64,000 nt of DNA, from assembly GCF_003363265.1 (NCBI RefSeq), contig NZ_QRBF01000006.1:168110-232109 (forward strand), in the 5' to 3' direction. The notes beneath the pieces are model-generated. The model was not told the DNA's origin. It saw nothing but the letters and a program-made list of their open reading frames with translations, and did not search any database. The translations under genes were made by a program, and so were the position numbers. Of the stretch, positions 1 through 9,234 are shown piece by piece. This DNA is from Dyella psychrodurans (GTDB lineage: Bacteria; Pseudomonadota; Gammaproteobacteria; Xanthomonadales; Rhodanobacteraceae). Positions within the stretch are counted from its first letter, which is position 1. Each line of letters opens with the position of its first letter.

Positions 1-324
1 CTTCTGGATCTGCGCATGCCGTCGCCATGGGTTGAGCTGCTAATCCTGCATGGCTACATCACAGATCCAAGACTGCTGCGCAACATAATCGAGATTCCGC
101 CACCCATGCCCCGTACAAAACCAGAGGAAAGCCGGGGCACGCTGGCGAGACAGGTCGTCACGTCGTTGCGGCTGTGCCTTGGCATCGGCGACGGTGTTCT
201 GCGCTCGCAATAACGAAAGAAGGGGGCAGAGCACTTTTCTTTTCCGCTTCTATAGAAAAGTGCTCTGCCCCCTTTCGTTCCGGCTTGGATCGCAGTGGCT
301 GCGCGCAATGACTCTTGCCGTGAG
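1..324. other. Left edge, no supported gene
   Basis: I see no recognisable protein in this stretch. All open frames are short and resemble nothing I know. The only clear structure is the long palindrome at 212-279, described separately. Confidence 0.6.
212..279. repeat. REPIN-like long palindrome
   Basis: Arms 222-240 and 254-272 are perfect 19-bp inverted repeats built on GGGGGCAGAGCACTTTTCT, with a 13-base loop. Pairing continues outward to about 212 and 279 with a two-base insertion on the left. This layout is typical of REP/REPIN elements mobilised by RAYT (IS200-like) transposases; that link is inference because no transposase gene lies nearby. The outer flank (GCCCCCTTTCGTTCCGGCTTGGAT) resembles the outer flank of the palindrome at 59816-59875. 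Confidence 0.7.
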
Positions 325-729
325 TCATTCTCCATGGCCGAAATTCTCAGGCATTTCATTGCTCAACTTAAATGCACTGGCCCGTTCCTCTTCAATGGGT
401 CGAACCTCGTACGTCAGGCCGCAGGCCAGGCAGGGATTCTGCGCGGCAAGTGCCGCCGCTTCGGCCAGGCTACCGGCCAGGAAGAACCAGTAGCCGCCCA
501 CAACCTCCTTGCCTTCGGCAAAGGGGCCATCGGTCACGCCGCCGCTTGAGACAATTTTTGCCTCTCTCGCGAGCCGCTGTCCCGATTTCATTACCCCTTC
601 GCTGACGAGTCGATCGTGCCAGGTGTAGAAGTCGTCAATCGCCTTCTGTATTTCCTCGCGCGATCTGTCTTTATCCCACTGCCCGCGAGAGATGACGAGG
701 TACTCCGATAGCGCGCTCATGTCGTTCAT
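325..729 (-). CDS. YCII-related (DGPF domain) protein
   Basis: A 134-residue cytoplasmic protein of the YCII/DGPF family, small dimeric alpha/beta-barrel proteins often encoded next to ECF sigma factors. The diagnostic core is TDGPFAEGKEVVGGYWFF in the middle of the chain. The ATG at 729 is chosen because GGGAG lies six bases upstream; an in-frame ATG at 750 has no such signal. No partner sigma factor is adjacent. The family has no firm biochemical role, so the function stays open. Confidence 0.8.
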   Translation of the reverse strand: MNDMSALSEYLVISRGQWDKDRSREEIQKAIDDFYTWHDRLVSEGVMKSGQRLAREAKIVSSGGVTDGPFAEGKEVVGGYWFFLAGSLAEAAALAAQNPCLACGLTYEVRPIEEERASAFKLSNEMPENFGHGE

Positions 730-846
730 GGATTCTCCCGATGGTGCCACTCGTTCGTCTTCAAGGCTCTAAAATTCATCAGCTCCGCATTGGAACGACG
801 AATGGGGTTTTCGGGAATCGACACTGTCCCGCGGATCAGGAGCCGG

Positions 847-1383
847 CTACTGCACAGGCTTGCCCGTTTCGACGTAGCCCTTGAGCCGTGTGATCTGTTC
901 GAGCAGCACCGCGTCCACGCCCGAGGCCCAGTCGCCCCAACCGCCCTTGGTCCAGCCGCTGACGGTGTAGATCTCGGTCAACTCGGTGGCGCCGCCCTTC
1001 GCCTTGAGGCTCAGCGTCAGCACGCCGGTGGCGGCTTCGGTCTGCAGCGGTCCAAGCGCACCGTTGAGGCGCAGCTCGTGGCCCGGCGCGGCGTAGATCA
1101 CCAGCATGTGCTGGACGCTGCCGCCGTCCGCGAGCTTCTCGCAGAAGCAACCGCCTGCGCGAGTCTGCAGGCTCAGGTTGGCGGACTTGCCGGAAAAGGT
1201 GTGCTGCGGGTTCCACCACTGGTCGATCCTGGACAGGGCGGCGTACACCTTGTCAGGCGTGCTGTTGATGGTCAGGGTGTTCTTGATCTGGAAGCCGGCG
1301 GCGTCGGCTGTAACGACGTCGGCGCGCGCTGCGGAGGCAGCGGCAAGGCCGGCTACTAACATGGTTAGGACGCTGAATCGCAC
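847..1383 (-). CDS. Secreted SRPBCC-family protein
   Basis: 178 residues with a clear signal peptide (MRFSVLTMLVAGLAAASAARA, cleavage near residue 21), so it should act in the periplasm. The mature part reads as a START/SRPBCC ligand-binding fold: an N-terminal strand with a TPDKVYAALSRIDQWW segment and a C-terminal helix after GGWGDWASGVDAVL. Such proteins bind hydrophobic ligands or act as cyclase-like enzymes; no catalytic residues can be assigned here. It appears monocistronic. The signal peptide is unusual for this normally cytoplasmic family. Confidence 0.75.
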   Translation of the reverse strand: MRFSVLTMLVAGLAAASAARADVVTADAAGFQIKNTLTINSTPDKVYAALSRIDQWWNPQHTFSGKSANLSLQTRAGGCFCEKLADGGSVQHMLVIYAAPGHELRLNGALGPLQTEAATGVLTLSLKAKGGATELTEIYTVSGWTKGGWGDWASGVDAVLLEQITRLKGYVETGKPVQ

Positions 1384-1559
1384 GGCACCGCTCCTTCTCG
1401 AAGTCAGTGATTACTTTCCCCCGCTGCGAATGATGACATGACTCGCCTGTTTGTCGCATAGCGCGCTGCGATCGACTGCTGGTGCGTAACGCGCGCATCA
1501 CCAATGGCCTGCTCCACCCTCTTTTTCAGGACGGAGGCCGTGCTTTTTATGTTTCAAAT

Positions 1560-2915
1560 TCAGTAAGACAACGACAGCGAACTCATCCAGGTCAAAGCAG
1601 CCGGCTGTTTCGGTGTCGGAATGGGATTGACGGTATAGCTCAGCTGATTGGACAGATAAATGCCGCGCGACAAACGGTGGACATAGGACAGCGAATAGTT
1701 GCGGCTGTAATCCACCGCCGTAAAGCCACTTGCCTGTCGCATGTGTTCAAACGATCTGCTCAGTTGATCGAAGGTGTAACCGAGTGCGAACACATCGTAG
1801 GACTGACCAAAGGGACCTAGCATGTAGAACGTAATGCCGGCATCGCCGGTGAAGACGTTTCGATCGGGCGGCGCATAGTCGGTCTTTACGTTGACGTAGA
1901 ACCCGTGAAACGGCTGTGCCGCATCGGTTTGAACCAGCTGATAGTCGCCGACCAGGTAGTAGGCGTAGTTGTGGTTGGCATAGCCGCCGTGGAAATCGGG
2001 AAATTGGCTTTCGTTGTACATCACGCCCTGGCGCACCCACATCATGCGTTGCTGAGGCGCGGCATCGGTCTGGTAGCCCAGCTCATTGATGAAGAGCGCC
2101 TTGGCACCGGGGATATGCCACTTCAGTCCCCAGAAATTATTGCTGTCCCAATCGGCCTGTGGGCCTTGGGGATCCACGCTGCGCGTCACACCGAAACGGT
2201 CGTAAAAGTGTTTGTCAGGCGAAGCCAAACGTAAATTGATCTCGGGTGCGGTCTTGTTGAAGATGAATCCGACCTCGTAAGGAATGGAACTCCCGACACC
2301 CGCCGGCGATGTCGTCGAATTGGTGCCCAGGGAAAAACCGTAAAACTGGTTTCCCAGTTCCTCATAACCGTATTGCAGCTGCACCCGCCCCTCATTGAAA
2401 CGCTGGGTGATGTAGAGGCTGTTGATCGCGAAGCCGGTCGGGTTTTCTCCCGCGTAGGAGAACCATTGCTCGTTCGCGTTGAACACCAGCTGCGATGCCC
2501 CGGCGAAACCGATCCGCGACAAATCGTAGGTGGCAGTCAGGAACACATTGGCCCGGTACGTCGAATCCTGGCCGATATAGAGCTGAGGGTGCTGATCATG
2601 ATTCAACAGATCGAACGTGCCGCCCACATAAACGCCGCCTTGAAGCAACCAGCCGCTATCGGCCATTTTCTGGCGCGATCCGCCCCAATCGGGCGACACT
2701 GTTTCGCAGGTGCTGATCGCGGGATTGGTGGTGCCCTGCGGCTGCATCCTGTCGTAACGCTGGCAAGGCGTGACATCGGCATCGATGTTGCCACCGGCAT
2801 CGGGCGAGTCGGTCAGGAATCGATACTCGGCATGCGCATCAGCGCATAGGACCGATAACGTCAGCAGCAGACCACCTGCCGACACGAGCGCAGCACGGCA
2901 ACCACTCTTGGACAT
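1560..2915 (-). CDS. OprB-type carbohydrate porin
   Basis: 451 residues with a signal peptide ending at ADAHA (about residue 29) and a chain ending in the aromatic SLSY expected of an outer-membrane barrel recognised by BAM. Internal blocks such as DWGGSRQKMADSGWLLQGGVY, ANEQWFSY and GYEELGNQFYGFSLG match the OprB carbohydrate-selective porin family (PF04966), which lets sugars diffuse through the outer membrane. The protein is probably monocistronic; the next gene upstream ends 120 bases away. The substrate cannot be read from sequence. Confidence 0.85.
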   Translation of the reverse strand: MSKSGCRAALVSAGGLLLTLSVLCADAHAEYRFLTDSPDAGGNIDADVTPCQRYDRMQPQGTTNPAISTCETVSPDWGGSRQKMADSGWLLQGGVYVGGTFDLLNHDQHPQLYIGQDSTYRANVFLTATYDLSRIGFAGASQLVFNANEQWFSYAGENPTGFAINSLYITQRFNEGRVQLQYGYEELGNQFYGFSLGTNSTTSPAGVGSSIPYEVGFIFNKTAPEINLRLASPDKHFYDRFGVTRSVDPQGPQADWDSNNFWGLKWHIPGAKALFINELGYQTDAAPQQRMMWVRQGVMYNESQFPDFHGGYANHNYAYYLVGDYQLVQTDAAQPFHGFYVNVKTDYAPPDRNVFTGDAGITFYMLGPFGQSYDVFALGYTFDQLSRSFEHMRQASGFTAVDYSRNYSLSYVHRLSRGIYLSNQLSYTVNPIPTPKQPAALTWMSSLSLSY

Positions 2916-3035
2916 GGCAATAGGGCGGGGGTATTGAGTTGGGGAAACTCAGCCTCGTCCGCTAACGTAATGACACGCGTGCTTTCGATACAGTGCCAGA
3001 TGGCATGCCTGGTTCAGAAAACGGATTGGAAGTCG

Positions 3036-4496
3036 TCATGCGCGATTAACAACCTCTGCGCCGTCTTTCGCTTCCGCAACGTGCTTACCGATTATTTCAC
3101 TCATGGAACGAGGCAGTCGCCATGCCGCCATGACCGTGCCCGCATGCACGATGCAGAGCAATAGAAACGCCCACGCATAAGCGCTCAGCGACGACTCGTG
3201 CAAAGGCTGCATGCCAAGACGCCATCCGAGCAACGTTGCGCAGAGCGTCGTAAACGTAGGTCCGCCGAGACGCTGGACGATATTGAGGGATGTGGTGGCC
3301 ATGGGCAGCTCGTGCCGGCTCACCGCCGCGTACGCGGCGGATATGGAAGGAATGCCAACCGCACTCTGGCCCACGCCGCGAATGAACAGCGCAATCGCCA
3401 GCACGGTGAGATCGAGTGCATGGCTGGCGAGGTAAAGGAAAGGCAAAGTACCGATCAAGGCCAACAGTGCGCCAGCCGCGGAAACATTTCGAATGCCGAA
3501 GCGGCTGGTCAGCGCGCCCATCCACGGATAGGTGCACAACATGCCGATCCCCAGCGGCGCCAGGAGCCAACCCATCTCGCCGGGCGAGCGTCCGCAATCG
3601 CGAATCAGGTAGATCGGAATGAGCATCTGCCCGGCGAATATCGCTCCGTTGGATAAAAACTGCGTCACCGCGGAAACAGGAAACACGCCGCTCTTGAAGA
3701 GCCGAAGATCCACCAATGCGTCATCGCCCTTGCGATTGGCCGTCCAGAAGAACAGGCCAAGCAGGATGCAGGAAACCAGCATCGCGACCTGGCCTGCCGG
3801 CGCACCGATGCGGTCCGATCCATAGAGAAAGATCGCCAGGCCGGGCGACAGCAATGCCAGCCCGACCCAATCCAGGTCGCGTGGCCTGACCTGATGCCGA
3901 TCGTGAGGCAGGAAGATGGCGGCAAGTGCCAGCGCCAACACGCCGACTGGAAAGTTCACGAGAAACAACCAGCGCCACGATGCATGTTGCAGAATCAGCC
4001 CCGCGATGACCGGACCCAGGATCGGCGCAAGCAACACCGGCACGGCGGCGTAACCGATCACGCGCGCCATATGCCTGCCGGCGGCGCGCGCCATCATCAT
4101 TTGCGCCATGGGTGCGAGCAATCCGCCACTGATCCCTTGAATGACGCGAAATCCGATCAACGATTGCGCCGACCACGCCAATCCGCACAACGCGGAGGAA
4201 AGGGTGAACGCGGCGAAGCACCACACGTACACCGCCTTCGCACCGATGCGATCCACCAGCCAGCCGCTCATGGGCAACGCCAGCGTCAACGCCAACAGGT
4301 ACCCGCTTGTGACCCACTGAATGGTCGACAGACCGGTGTGCAACTCGATGGCAAGACTGGAAAGGGATACGTTGGCGATGGTCGCGTCGAGCTGCGCGAG
4401 GAACGAACCCAGTATCACTACAGCCGTGATTTTCCAGATCGACGGATGCAGTCGATCGGCCGCATCAAGCGCTTCGGAGCTGGCCTGCGAAGTCAC
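3036..4496 (-). CDS. DHA2-family MFS drug exporter
   Basis: 486 residues with about 14 hydrophobic helices. The first helix carries LAQLDATIANVSLSSLAIEL, the DHA2 (EmrB/QacA-type) signature, followed by the motif-A loop GWLVDRIGAKAVYV and a motif-C-like stretch APILGPVIAGLILQ. It should export small toxic molecules using the proton gradient. I choose the GTG at 4496 because it overlaps the stop of the upstream membrane-protein gene (GTGA), indicating translational coupling. With the marR gene at 4922-5365 it forms a likely three-gene, substrate-inducible efflux operon. Confidence 0.88.
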   Translation of the reverse strand: MTSQASSEALDAADRLHPSIWKITAVVILGSFLAQLDATIANVSLSSLAIELHTGLSTIQWVTSGYLLALTLALPMSGWLVDRIGAKAVYVWCFAAFTLSSALCGLAWSAQSLIGFRVIQGISGGLLAPMAQMMMARAAGRHMARVIGYAAVPVLLAPILGPVIAGLILQHASWRWLFLVNFPVGVLALALAAIFLPHDRHQVRPRDLDWVGLALLSPGLAIFLYGSDRIGAPAGQVAMLVSCILLGLFFWTANRKGDDALVDLRLFKSGVFPVSAVTQFLSNGAIFAGQMLIPIYLIRDCGRSPGEMGWLLAPLGIGMLCTYPWMGALTSRFGIRNVSAAGALLALIGTLPFLYLASHALDLTVLAIALFIRGVGQSAVGIPSISAAYAAVSRHELPMATTSLNIVQRLGGPTFTTLCATLLGWRLGMQPLHESSLSAYAWAFLLLCIVHAGTVMAAWRLPRSMSEIIGKHVAEAKDGAEVVNRA

Positions 4497-4831
4497 GAAC
4501 GCCCGGCCGCCTGAAGGTTGCCGCCGTTGATGCGGCCAAAATGCCTGGCCAGAAACAGACTGATCAACAACGCACCCAACCCTGATGCAGCTATCGATTC
4601 CACGTCGCGCATGTCGAATTGACCAACGCGAAGAATCAACAGATAGGCCACGACGAAGTTGACGAAACTCCAGATCACGTTGACCGTGGACGACGACAAG
4701 CCCTGACCAGGCGGATGCGCGAAAGGCGACTGGAACGGGCGCCCCATCGTGCCGCTCACGAAGTGCGGGATGGCGTTGGCCAGGAAGGCGCCACCGAAGA
4801 AATAAGAGAGGTCGTGAAGCCAATTCATCAT
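4493..4831 (-). CDS. Small membrane protein in efflux operon
   Basis: A 112-residue protein with three to four hydrophobic segments (LSYFFGGAFLANAIPHFVSG, VIWSFVNFVVAYLLIL, ASGLGALLISLFLARHFG). I do not recognise a named domain. It sits between marR and the DHA2 exporter; its stop overlaps the exporter start by four bases. The ATG at 4831 is preferred because AAGGGA precedes it by about eight bases. It may assist the exporter or be a cotranscribed stress protein; this is inference from position only. Confidence 0.7.
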   Translation of the reverse strand: MMNWLHDLSYFFGGAFLANAIPHFVSGTMGRPFQSPFAHPPGQGLSSSTVNVIWSFVNFVVAYLLILRVGQFDMRDVESIAASGLGALLISLFLARHFGRINGGNLQAAGRS

Positions 4832-4921
4832 GATGGAATCCCTTTTCAAGCAGAGCGTTACCGTGCGCGTCGTCTCGTCGCGCGTTTGCGATGCTTACGC
4901 GAGCCGGAAGCAGTTCCGCCG

Positions 4922-5365
4922 CTATGGCTCGCCCAGGCGTTTGATCAGAGGGATTGCGTCGATAAGCGTCTGCAGCTCGGCAGGCTCCATCTCAGCCATC
5001 GCGGCGAGCAGCCATTCGCGCTTGGCGATGCCGCGCTGGCGTCTCATTTCGACGCCTGCTGCCGTCAAGGCAAAAAGAATCTGCCGCCCATCGGTGGGAT
5101 GTGGCTGCCGCCTGACCAGCCCTTCCTGTTCCAGGCTCGCAAGAATCGCCCCCATCGATTGCGGTTTCATCGATTCGGCGCGCGCCAGATCCGCGGTGGT
5201 CGCGGCACCGTTCCGATCCAGCCGCGCCAAGGCGCCGAGTTGCGAAAGATTGAGTTCGTTCGGATTCGCTTCCGAACGCAGGCGGCGCAAAAGCAGTCCC
5301 ACCGCCGCCGTGAGGTCGGTGACGGCGGCTTCCATGGCGGCGCTGGTACGAGTCGACTTGACCAT
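4922..5365 (-). CDS. MarR-family transcriptional regulator
   Basis: 147 residues with the MarR winged helix: the recognition region LSQLGALARLDRNGAATTADLARAE, the SMGAILASLEQEGLVRR helix and the wing HPTDGRQILFALT. MarR dimers repress small-molecule-responsive operons and release DNA on ligand binding. The perfect palindrome 22 bases upstream of the ATG is the obvious operator, implying autoregulation of the marR/membrane protein/DHA2 exporter operon. The ATG at 5365 follows GGTGG; a TTG at 5380 is the alternative start. Confidence 0.88.
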   Translation of the reverse strand: MVKSTRTSAAMEAAVTDLTAAVGLLLRRLRSEANPNELNLSQLGALARLDRNGAATTADLARAESMKPQSMGAILASLEQEGLVRRQPHPTDGRQILFALTAAGVEMRRQRGIAKREWLLAAMAEMEPAELQTLIDAIPLIKRLGEP

Positions 5366-5386
5366 GTCGCCACCATACAACTTAGA

Positions 5387-5408
5387 AGTTTAACTTGCAA
5401 GTTAAACT
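5387..5408. promoter_or_regulatory. Perfect 22-bp palindrome, MarR operator
   Basis: The left half reads AGTTTAACTTG and the right half is its exact reverse complement with no spacer. It lies directly upstream of the marR start. Length, symmetry and position match known MarR binding sites, so binding by the adjacent regulator is a strong inference. Confidence 0.8.
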
Positions 5409-5473
5409 GACGATTTTGGTGCGAGGGCTGCACGGCCGGAGGCGTCGGCCACGAGCACTCCTGCCTGGCCGAG

Positions 5474-5701
5474 TTACATCTGATAACCGGGTTTCTTGTA
5501 CAACTTGCCAGGCGGATCCTGGATATCCGTGCGATAGACCCTCTCGGCCCATTCGTTCGGGTCGATCTCCTCCATGGCCACCGACACGGCCGCCTCGCCG
5601 TAGCGGAAAACATCCATTACATCCCGGGTTATGCGGTCCGCCAGGCGCTGCTTCTGCGGCTCGCTTTTGCCTGGCCACAGTTTCACGATGACATGAGGCA
5701 T
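5474..5701 (-). CDS. 4-OT-like tautomerase
   Basis: 75 residues starting [14 protein letters not shown], with Pro directly after the initiator Met. That Pro is the catalytic base of the 4-oxalocrotonate tautomerase superfamily. The rest ([17 protein letters not shown], then [18 protein letters not shown]) matches the PptA-like short tautomerase pattern. The longer open frame upstream is discarded because it would bury Pro1. It is the last gene of a cupin/CMD/tautomerase operon facing a LysR regulator. Substrate unknown. Confidence 0.85.
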   Translation of the reverse strand: MPHVIVKLWPGKSEPQKQRLADRITRDVMDVFRYGEAAVSVAMEEIDPNEWAERVYRTDIQDPPGKLYKKPGYQM

Positions 5702-5717
5702 GGTTTGGCAACTCGCA

Positions 5718-6041
5718 TCATAGGGATTCGGCAAAAACTTTCCGCGCGATCTCAATGGCAGTGTTGGCACACGGCCATCCGGCATAGAACGCCAAATGCG
5801 TGATGAGCTCGATAAGCTCCTCTTTCGTGACGCCATTCTGCAACGCGAACTTCAGATGAAATGGCAGCTCATTGACGCGATAGAGCGCCACCAGTGCGGC
5901 CACCGTGACAAGGCTTCGATCACGCTTGGGAAGCGCGGCGCGTTCCCACACCTGTCCGAACAGAACTTGCCGGGTGTAATCGTTGAGTGCGGGCGCGATA
6001 TCCGCATAAGGACCGGCCGCGGGCTTGGTCTCACTACTCAT
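5718..6041 (-). CDS. Carboxymuconolactone decarboxylase-like protein
   Basis: 107 residues of the CMD/AhpD-like alpha-helical fold. The block [36 protein letters not shown] is typical of the gamma-carboxymuconolactone decarboxylase branch. The CxxC redox pair of AhpD is absent, which argues for a decarboxylase or isomerase role rather than peroxidase support. It lies 16 bases upstream of the tautomerase gene and just after the cupin gene, so all three probably act on one small organic acid. Confidence 0.85.
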   Translation of the reverse strand: MSSETKPAAGPYADIAPALNDYTRQVLFGQVWERAALPKRDRSLVTVAALVALYRVNELPFHLKFALQNGVTKEELIELITHLAFYAGWPCANTAIEIARKVFAESL

Positions 6042-6045
6042 CGAA

Positions 6046-6450
6046 TCAACCCTCCCTTGCCAAATAGTGTTCGTCGGTCACGTGCTCCATCCATTCGACG
6101 GCTTTGCCATTCAAGTACTCCTGGACAGCGATATGCGTCATGGAAGTCGTTGCCGTCGCGCCATGCCAATGGCGATGTCCCGGCGGACACCAGATCACGT
6201 CGCCGGCGCGAATGACTTCGATGGGGCCGTCTTCGCATTGCGTCCAGCCGCAACCCGACGTGACGATGAGAATCTGACCCAGCGGATGGGTATGCCACGC
6301 CGAGCGGGCGCCCGGTTCGAACGTGACGCTGGCGCAACCCACGCGTGCGGGTTCCGTGGCATTGAAGAGCGGGTCGATACGCACGTTTCCCGTGAAAAAG
6401 TCTGCCGGGCCTTTTACCGAGGCCTGCGAACCGCCGCGAACGATGTGCAT
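6046..6450 (-). CDS. Cupin-domain protein
   Basis: 134 residues with both cupin motifs: [20 protein letters not shown] (metal-binding His residues) and [16 protein letters not shown]. It is a single-domain cupin that probably binds Fe or Mn and acts as an oxygenase, isomerase or sensor. The ATG at 6450 is preferred; one at 6480 is possible. It is the first gene of the operon with CMD and tautomerase, transcribed divergently from the LysR gene, which is the likely controller. Confidence 0.82.
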   Translation of the reverse strand: MHIVRGGSQASVKGPADFFTGNVRIDPLFNATEPARVGCASVTFEPGARSAWHTHPLGQILIVTSGCGWTQCEDGPIEVIRAGDVIWCPPGHRHWHGATATTSMTHIAVQEYLNGKAVEWMEHVTDEHYLAREG

Positions 6451-6567
6451 GTGCTTGTTCCAAACAGGATGGACAAGCAACAGTTTGACGCCGTCATCGG
6501 CTATTGATTAGACGGAATAATATGATTGAACATATAACGCGTATTTATAAATCGAGGTGCCACGGCC
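6451..6567. promoter_or_regulatory. AT-rich divergent promoter region
   Basis: 117 bases between the divergent cupin operon and lysR. The part near 6505-6560 is strikingly AT-rich for this genome (for example GAATAATATGATTGAACATATAA), as expected for back-to-back promoters bound by the LysR product. No exact LysR box is assigned. Confidence 0.45.
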
Positions 6568-7458
6568 ATGCCTCGCCAGAACCTCAACGACCTGCTCGCT
6601 TTTACCGCGGTCGCGCGCACGCGCAGCTTCACCAAGGCTGCAGCCGATCTTGGAATCAGCCAGCCTGCCTTGAGTCACACGATCCGGAGCCTGGAAGCCC
6701 GATTGGGTGTGCGACTCCTTACCCGCACGACGCGCAGCGTCGCGCTCACCGATGCGGGCGAGCGTCTGCTCGGTTCCATCGGCAGCCGCCTCGAGGAGAT
6801 CGAGGAAGAACTCGATGCACTGAGCGTACTGCGCGACAAACCGGCCGGCACGATACGCATCACCACCGGCGAGCATGCACTCACCACGCTTTTATGGCCC
6901 AAGCTGCGCCCGTTGTTGCGCGACTATCCCGATATTCATGTGGAATTCGACGTCAGCTATGCACTCAAGGATATCGTCGCCGAGCGATTCGATGCCGGCG
7001 TGCGCATGGGCGAGCAGATCGAAAAGGACATGATCGCCGTGCGAATCGGCCCGTCGATGCGCATGGCGGCAGTGGCGTCTCCAGCCTATTTCACCGGAAA
7101 GACCAAACCGAAGAAACCACAGGATCTCACCAAACATCGCTGCATCAATCTGCGCCTGCCTACGTATGGCGGACCTTATGCCTGGGAGTTCGAGCGCGGT
7201 GGGCGACAGATGCATGCTCGCGTGCAAGGACAACTTGCGTTTAGCACGGCGCCACACGTCCTCGCCGCCTGCCTCGATGGCTTTGGCTTGGCCTACGTGC
7301 CGGAGGACATGGTGCTCCATCACGTCAAAGCAGGACGGCTGGTCCGTGTCCTTGAAGATTGGTGTCCGCCGTTCCCCGGCTATCACCTTTACTACCCGAG
7401 CAGGCGGCAGCATTCGCCTGCCTTTTCGCTACTGGTGGAGTCGTTGCGTTATCGGTAG
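6568..7458 (+). CDS. LysR-family regulator
   Basis: 296 residues. The N-terminal helix-turn-helix is plain (LLAFTAVARTRSFTKAAADLGISQPALSHTIRSLEARLGVRLLTRTTRSVALTDAGE region), followed by a periplasmic-binding-like effector domain (IRITTGEHALTTLLWPKLRP, FDAGVRMGEQIEKDM). It belongs to the subgroup common in proteobacterial detoxification loci. It is divergent from the cupin/CMD/tautomerase operon and is the likely regulator of it. The ATG fits the conserved N-terminus. Confidence 0.9.
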   Translation: MPRQNLNDLLAFTAVARTRSFTKAAADLGISQPALSHTIRSLEARLGVRLLTRTTRSVALTDAGERLLGSIGSRLEEIEEELDALSVLRDKPAGTIRITTGEHALTTLLWPKLRPLLRDYPDIHVEFDVSYALKDIVAERFDAGVRMGEQIEKDMIAVRIGPSMRMAAVASPAYFTGKTKPKKPQDLTKHRCINLRLPTYGGPYAWEFERGGRQMHARVQGQLAFSTAPHVLAACLDGFGLAYVPEDMVLHHVKAGRLVRVLEDWCPPFPGYHLYYPSRRQHSPAFSLLVESLRYR

Positions 7459-7482
7459 CTGGCCATAAGCCGGCCGTATCAG

Positions 7483-8253
7483 TCAGACCGATTTGACCTC
7501 GCCGCCATCCATGCGAAGCATGGCGCCGGTCATCCAGCGCGCGCCGGGCGAGACCAGGAATGCCATCAGTTCGGCGATTTCTTCGGGTTTGCCATATCGG
7601 GCAATGCCCGCTTCGCGCGGAAAGTACTCCGTCGCTTCGGCGACGCTCATGTTGTGCAACGGCGCCCAATGTTCGAGATACGAACGGCGGCGACCTGTCA
7701 TCACCGGACCAGGCAACACGCTGTTGACCTGCACGCCATCGGCGATGCCGCGATCCGAAAACGCTTTAGCCAGCGCGGCGATCGCGGCGTTGATGGTGCC
7801 CACGGCGGCATAAGGTGCCTTGGGAAAGATCGCCGAATTGCCCGACGTGAACACCACCGACCCATGGGCTTGCTTGAGTGCGTTCCAAGCCTCAATCGTC
7901 AAACGTCGCGCACCATGCAGCTTGAGCGCCATGCCTGCGTCCCATTGCTCATCCGTCATCTCGAACAGATCGATCTGTGGGACGGCGCCGGCAATATTGA
8001 TCAACGCATCGATGCGACCGAATGCCGACAGCGTCTTCTCAACGACAATCTTCGCCGAGGCTTTGTCTGCGAGATCGAGATCCAGCACTAGCGCTTTGGC
8101 GCCCTGGGCCTGAACCGTCTCCGCGGTTTCCTGCAGATGATCGCGACTCCTGGCCACCAGAACCAGCGAACCGAAATCCTTCGCCAGACGAACCGCAGTG
8201 GCTCGGCCGATACCCTGGCTTGCGCCCGTGACGATTGCCGTTGAGTTAGACAT
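7483..8253 (-). CDS. SDR-fold protein with altered active site
   Basis: 256 residues with a standard SDR cofactor site (TGASQGIGRATAVRLA) and INIAGAV in the NNAG position. The catalytic segment is odd: the usual YxxxK is replaced by PYAAVGTINAAIAAL, where the Lys position holds Asn and the spacing from Tyr is six. It may be a non-canonical reductase or have lost dehydrogenase activity. The ATG at 8253 has GGAGA six bases upstream. It is downstream of two alpha/beta-hydrolase genes on the same strand, a probable operon. Confidence 0.82.
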   Translation of the reverse strand: MSNSTAIVTGASQGIGRATAVRLAKDFGSLVLVARSRDHLQETAETVQAQGAKALVLDLDLADKASAKIVVEKTLSAFGRIDALINIAGAVPQIDLFEMTDEQWDAGMALKLHGARRLTIEAWNALKQAHGSVVFTSGNSAIFPKAPYAAVGTINAAIAALAKAFSDRGIADGVQVNSVLPGPVMTGRRRSYLEHWAPLHNMSVAEATEYFPREAGIARYGKPEEIAELMAFLVSPGARWMTGAMLRMDGGEVKSV

Positions 8254-8286
8254 GACTTTCTCCAAATCCGGCTGCGATGACCGATA

Positions 8287-9141
8287 TCACGCCGCGAAAA
8301 ATTCGCGGATGGCTTGTGCGATCTCCTTCGCATGCGTTTCGAGCGCGAAGTGTCCCGTGTCGAAGAAACGCACCTGCGCATCCGGGATATCGCGCTTGAA
8401 CGCTTCCGCACCCGGCGGCAGGAAGAACGGATCGTTCCTGCCCCATACCGCCAGGAAGCGCGGATGGTGCTTGCGGAAATACGCCTGGAAAGTGGGATAC
8501 AACGCCACATTGCTCTGGTAATCGAGGAAGAGATCCAGCTGCACGTCATCGGCACCCTTGCGCGCGAGGTAGTAGTTGTCCAGCGCAATGCCGTCGGGAG
8601 AGACGAGGGATTCGTCCGTCACGCCATGCGTGTATTGCCAGCGCGTAGATTCCGGCGCCAGGAATCCGCGCAACGCTTGCCGGTTTTCTTCGGAGGGGTT
8701 CTCCCAATACGCGCGAATCGGATTCCAGCCATCGCTCAATCCTTCCACGTAGGCGTTGCCGTTTTGGGAAATGATGCCGGTGATGCGTTCCGGATGTTTC
8801 ACGGCCAGGCGAAAACCGGTCGGTGCGCCGTAGTCGAAAACATAGACGGCGAAGCGATCGAAGCCCACCACTTCCGTAAAGCGATCGATGACGCTGGCGA
8901 TGTTGTCGAACGTATACGTGAACGTATCGCGCGACGGCATATCCGACAAACCGAACCCCGGCAGATCGGGTGCCACGATATGGAAGCGATCGCTGAGCAA
9001 CGGAATCAGATCGCGGAACATGTGGCCGGAACTCGGGAAGCCGTGCAGCAGCAACAGTTTCGGCTTACCGGGCGAACCGGCTTCGCGGTAGAAGACTTTG
9101 AAGCCGTCGACATCGGCGTGACGATAATGGATAGCGCTCAT
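8287..9141 (-). CDS. Alpha/beta-hydrolase, epoxide hydrolase/dehalogenase type
   Basis: 284 residues. The oxyanion motif HGFPSSGHMFRDL and the nucleophile elbow VYVFDYGAPTG, with Asp as nucleophile, are those of the epoxide hydrolase / haloalkane dehalogenase branch. The acid and base fit WGRNDPFF and the C-terminal DTGHFALE His. It therefore probably hydrolyses an epoxide, haloalkane or related ester. It lies 33 bases upstream of the SDR gene and 93 downstream of another hydrolase gene. Confidence 0.85.
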   Translation of the reverse strand: MSAIHYRHADVDGFKVFYREAGSPGKPKLLLLHGFPSSGHMFRDLIPLLSDRFHIVAPDLPGFGLSDMPSRDTFTYTFDNIASVIDRFTEVVGFDRFAVYVFDYGAPTGFRLAVKHPERITGIISQNGNAYVEGLSDGWNPIRAYWENPSEENRQALRGFLAPESTRWQYTHGVTDESLVSPDGIALDNYYLARKGADDVQLDLFLDYQSNVALYPTFQAYFRKHHPRFLAVWGRNDPFFLPPGAEAFKRDIPDAQVRFFDTGHFALETHAKEIAQAIREFFAA

Positions 9142-9234
9142 GGCGGATTCTCCTTGGGAAGAATTGATTTACAGGGTTGTGTGGTTGGAGCCGCATCACC
9201 AGGGTGTTGGCGAACGGCAAAGCTGTAAGCGCGC

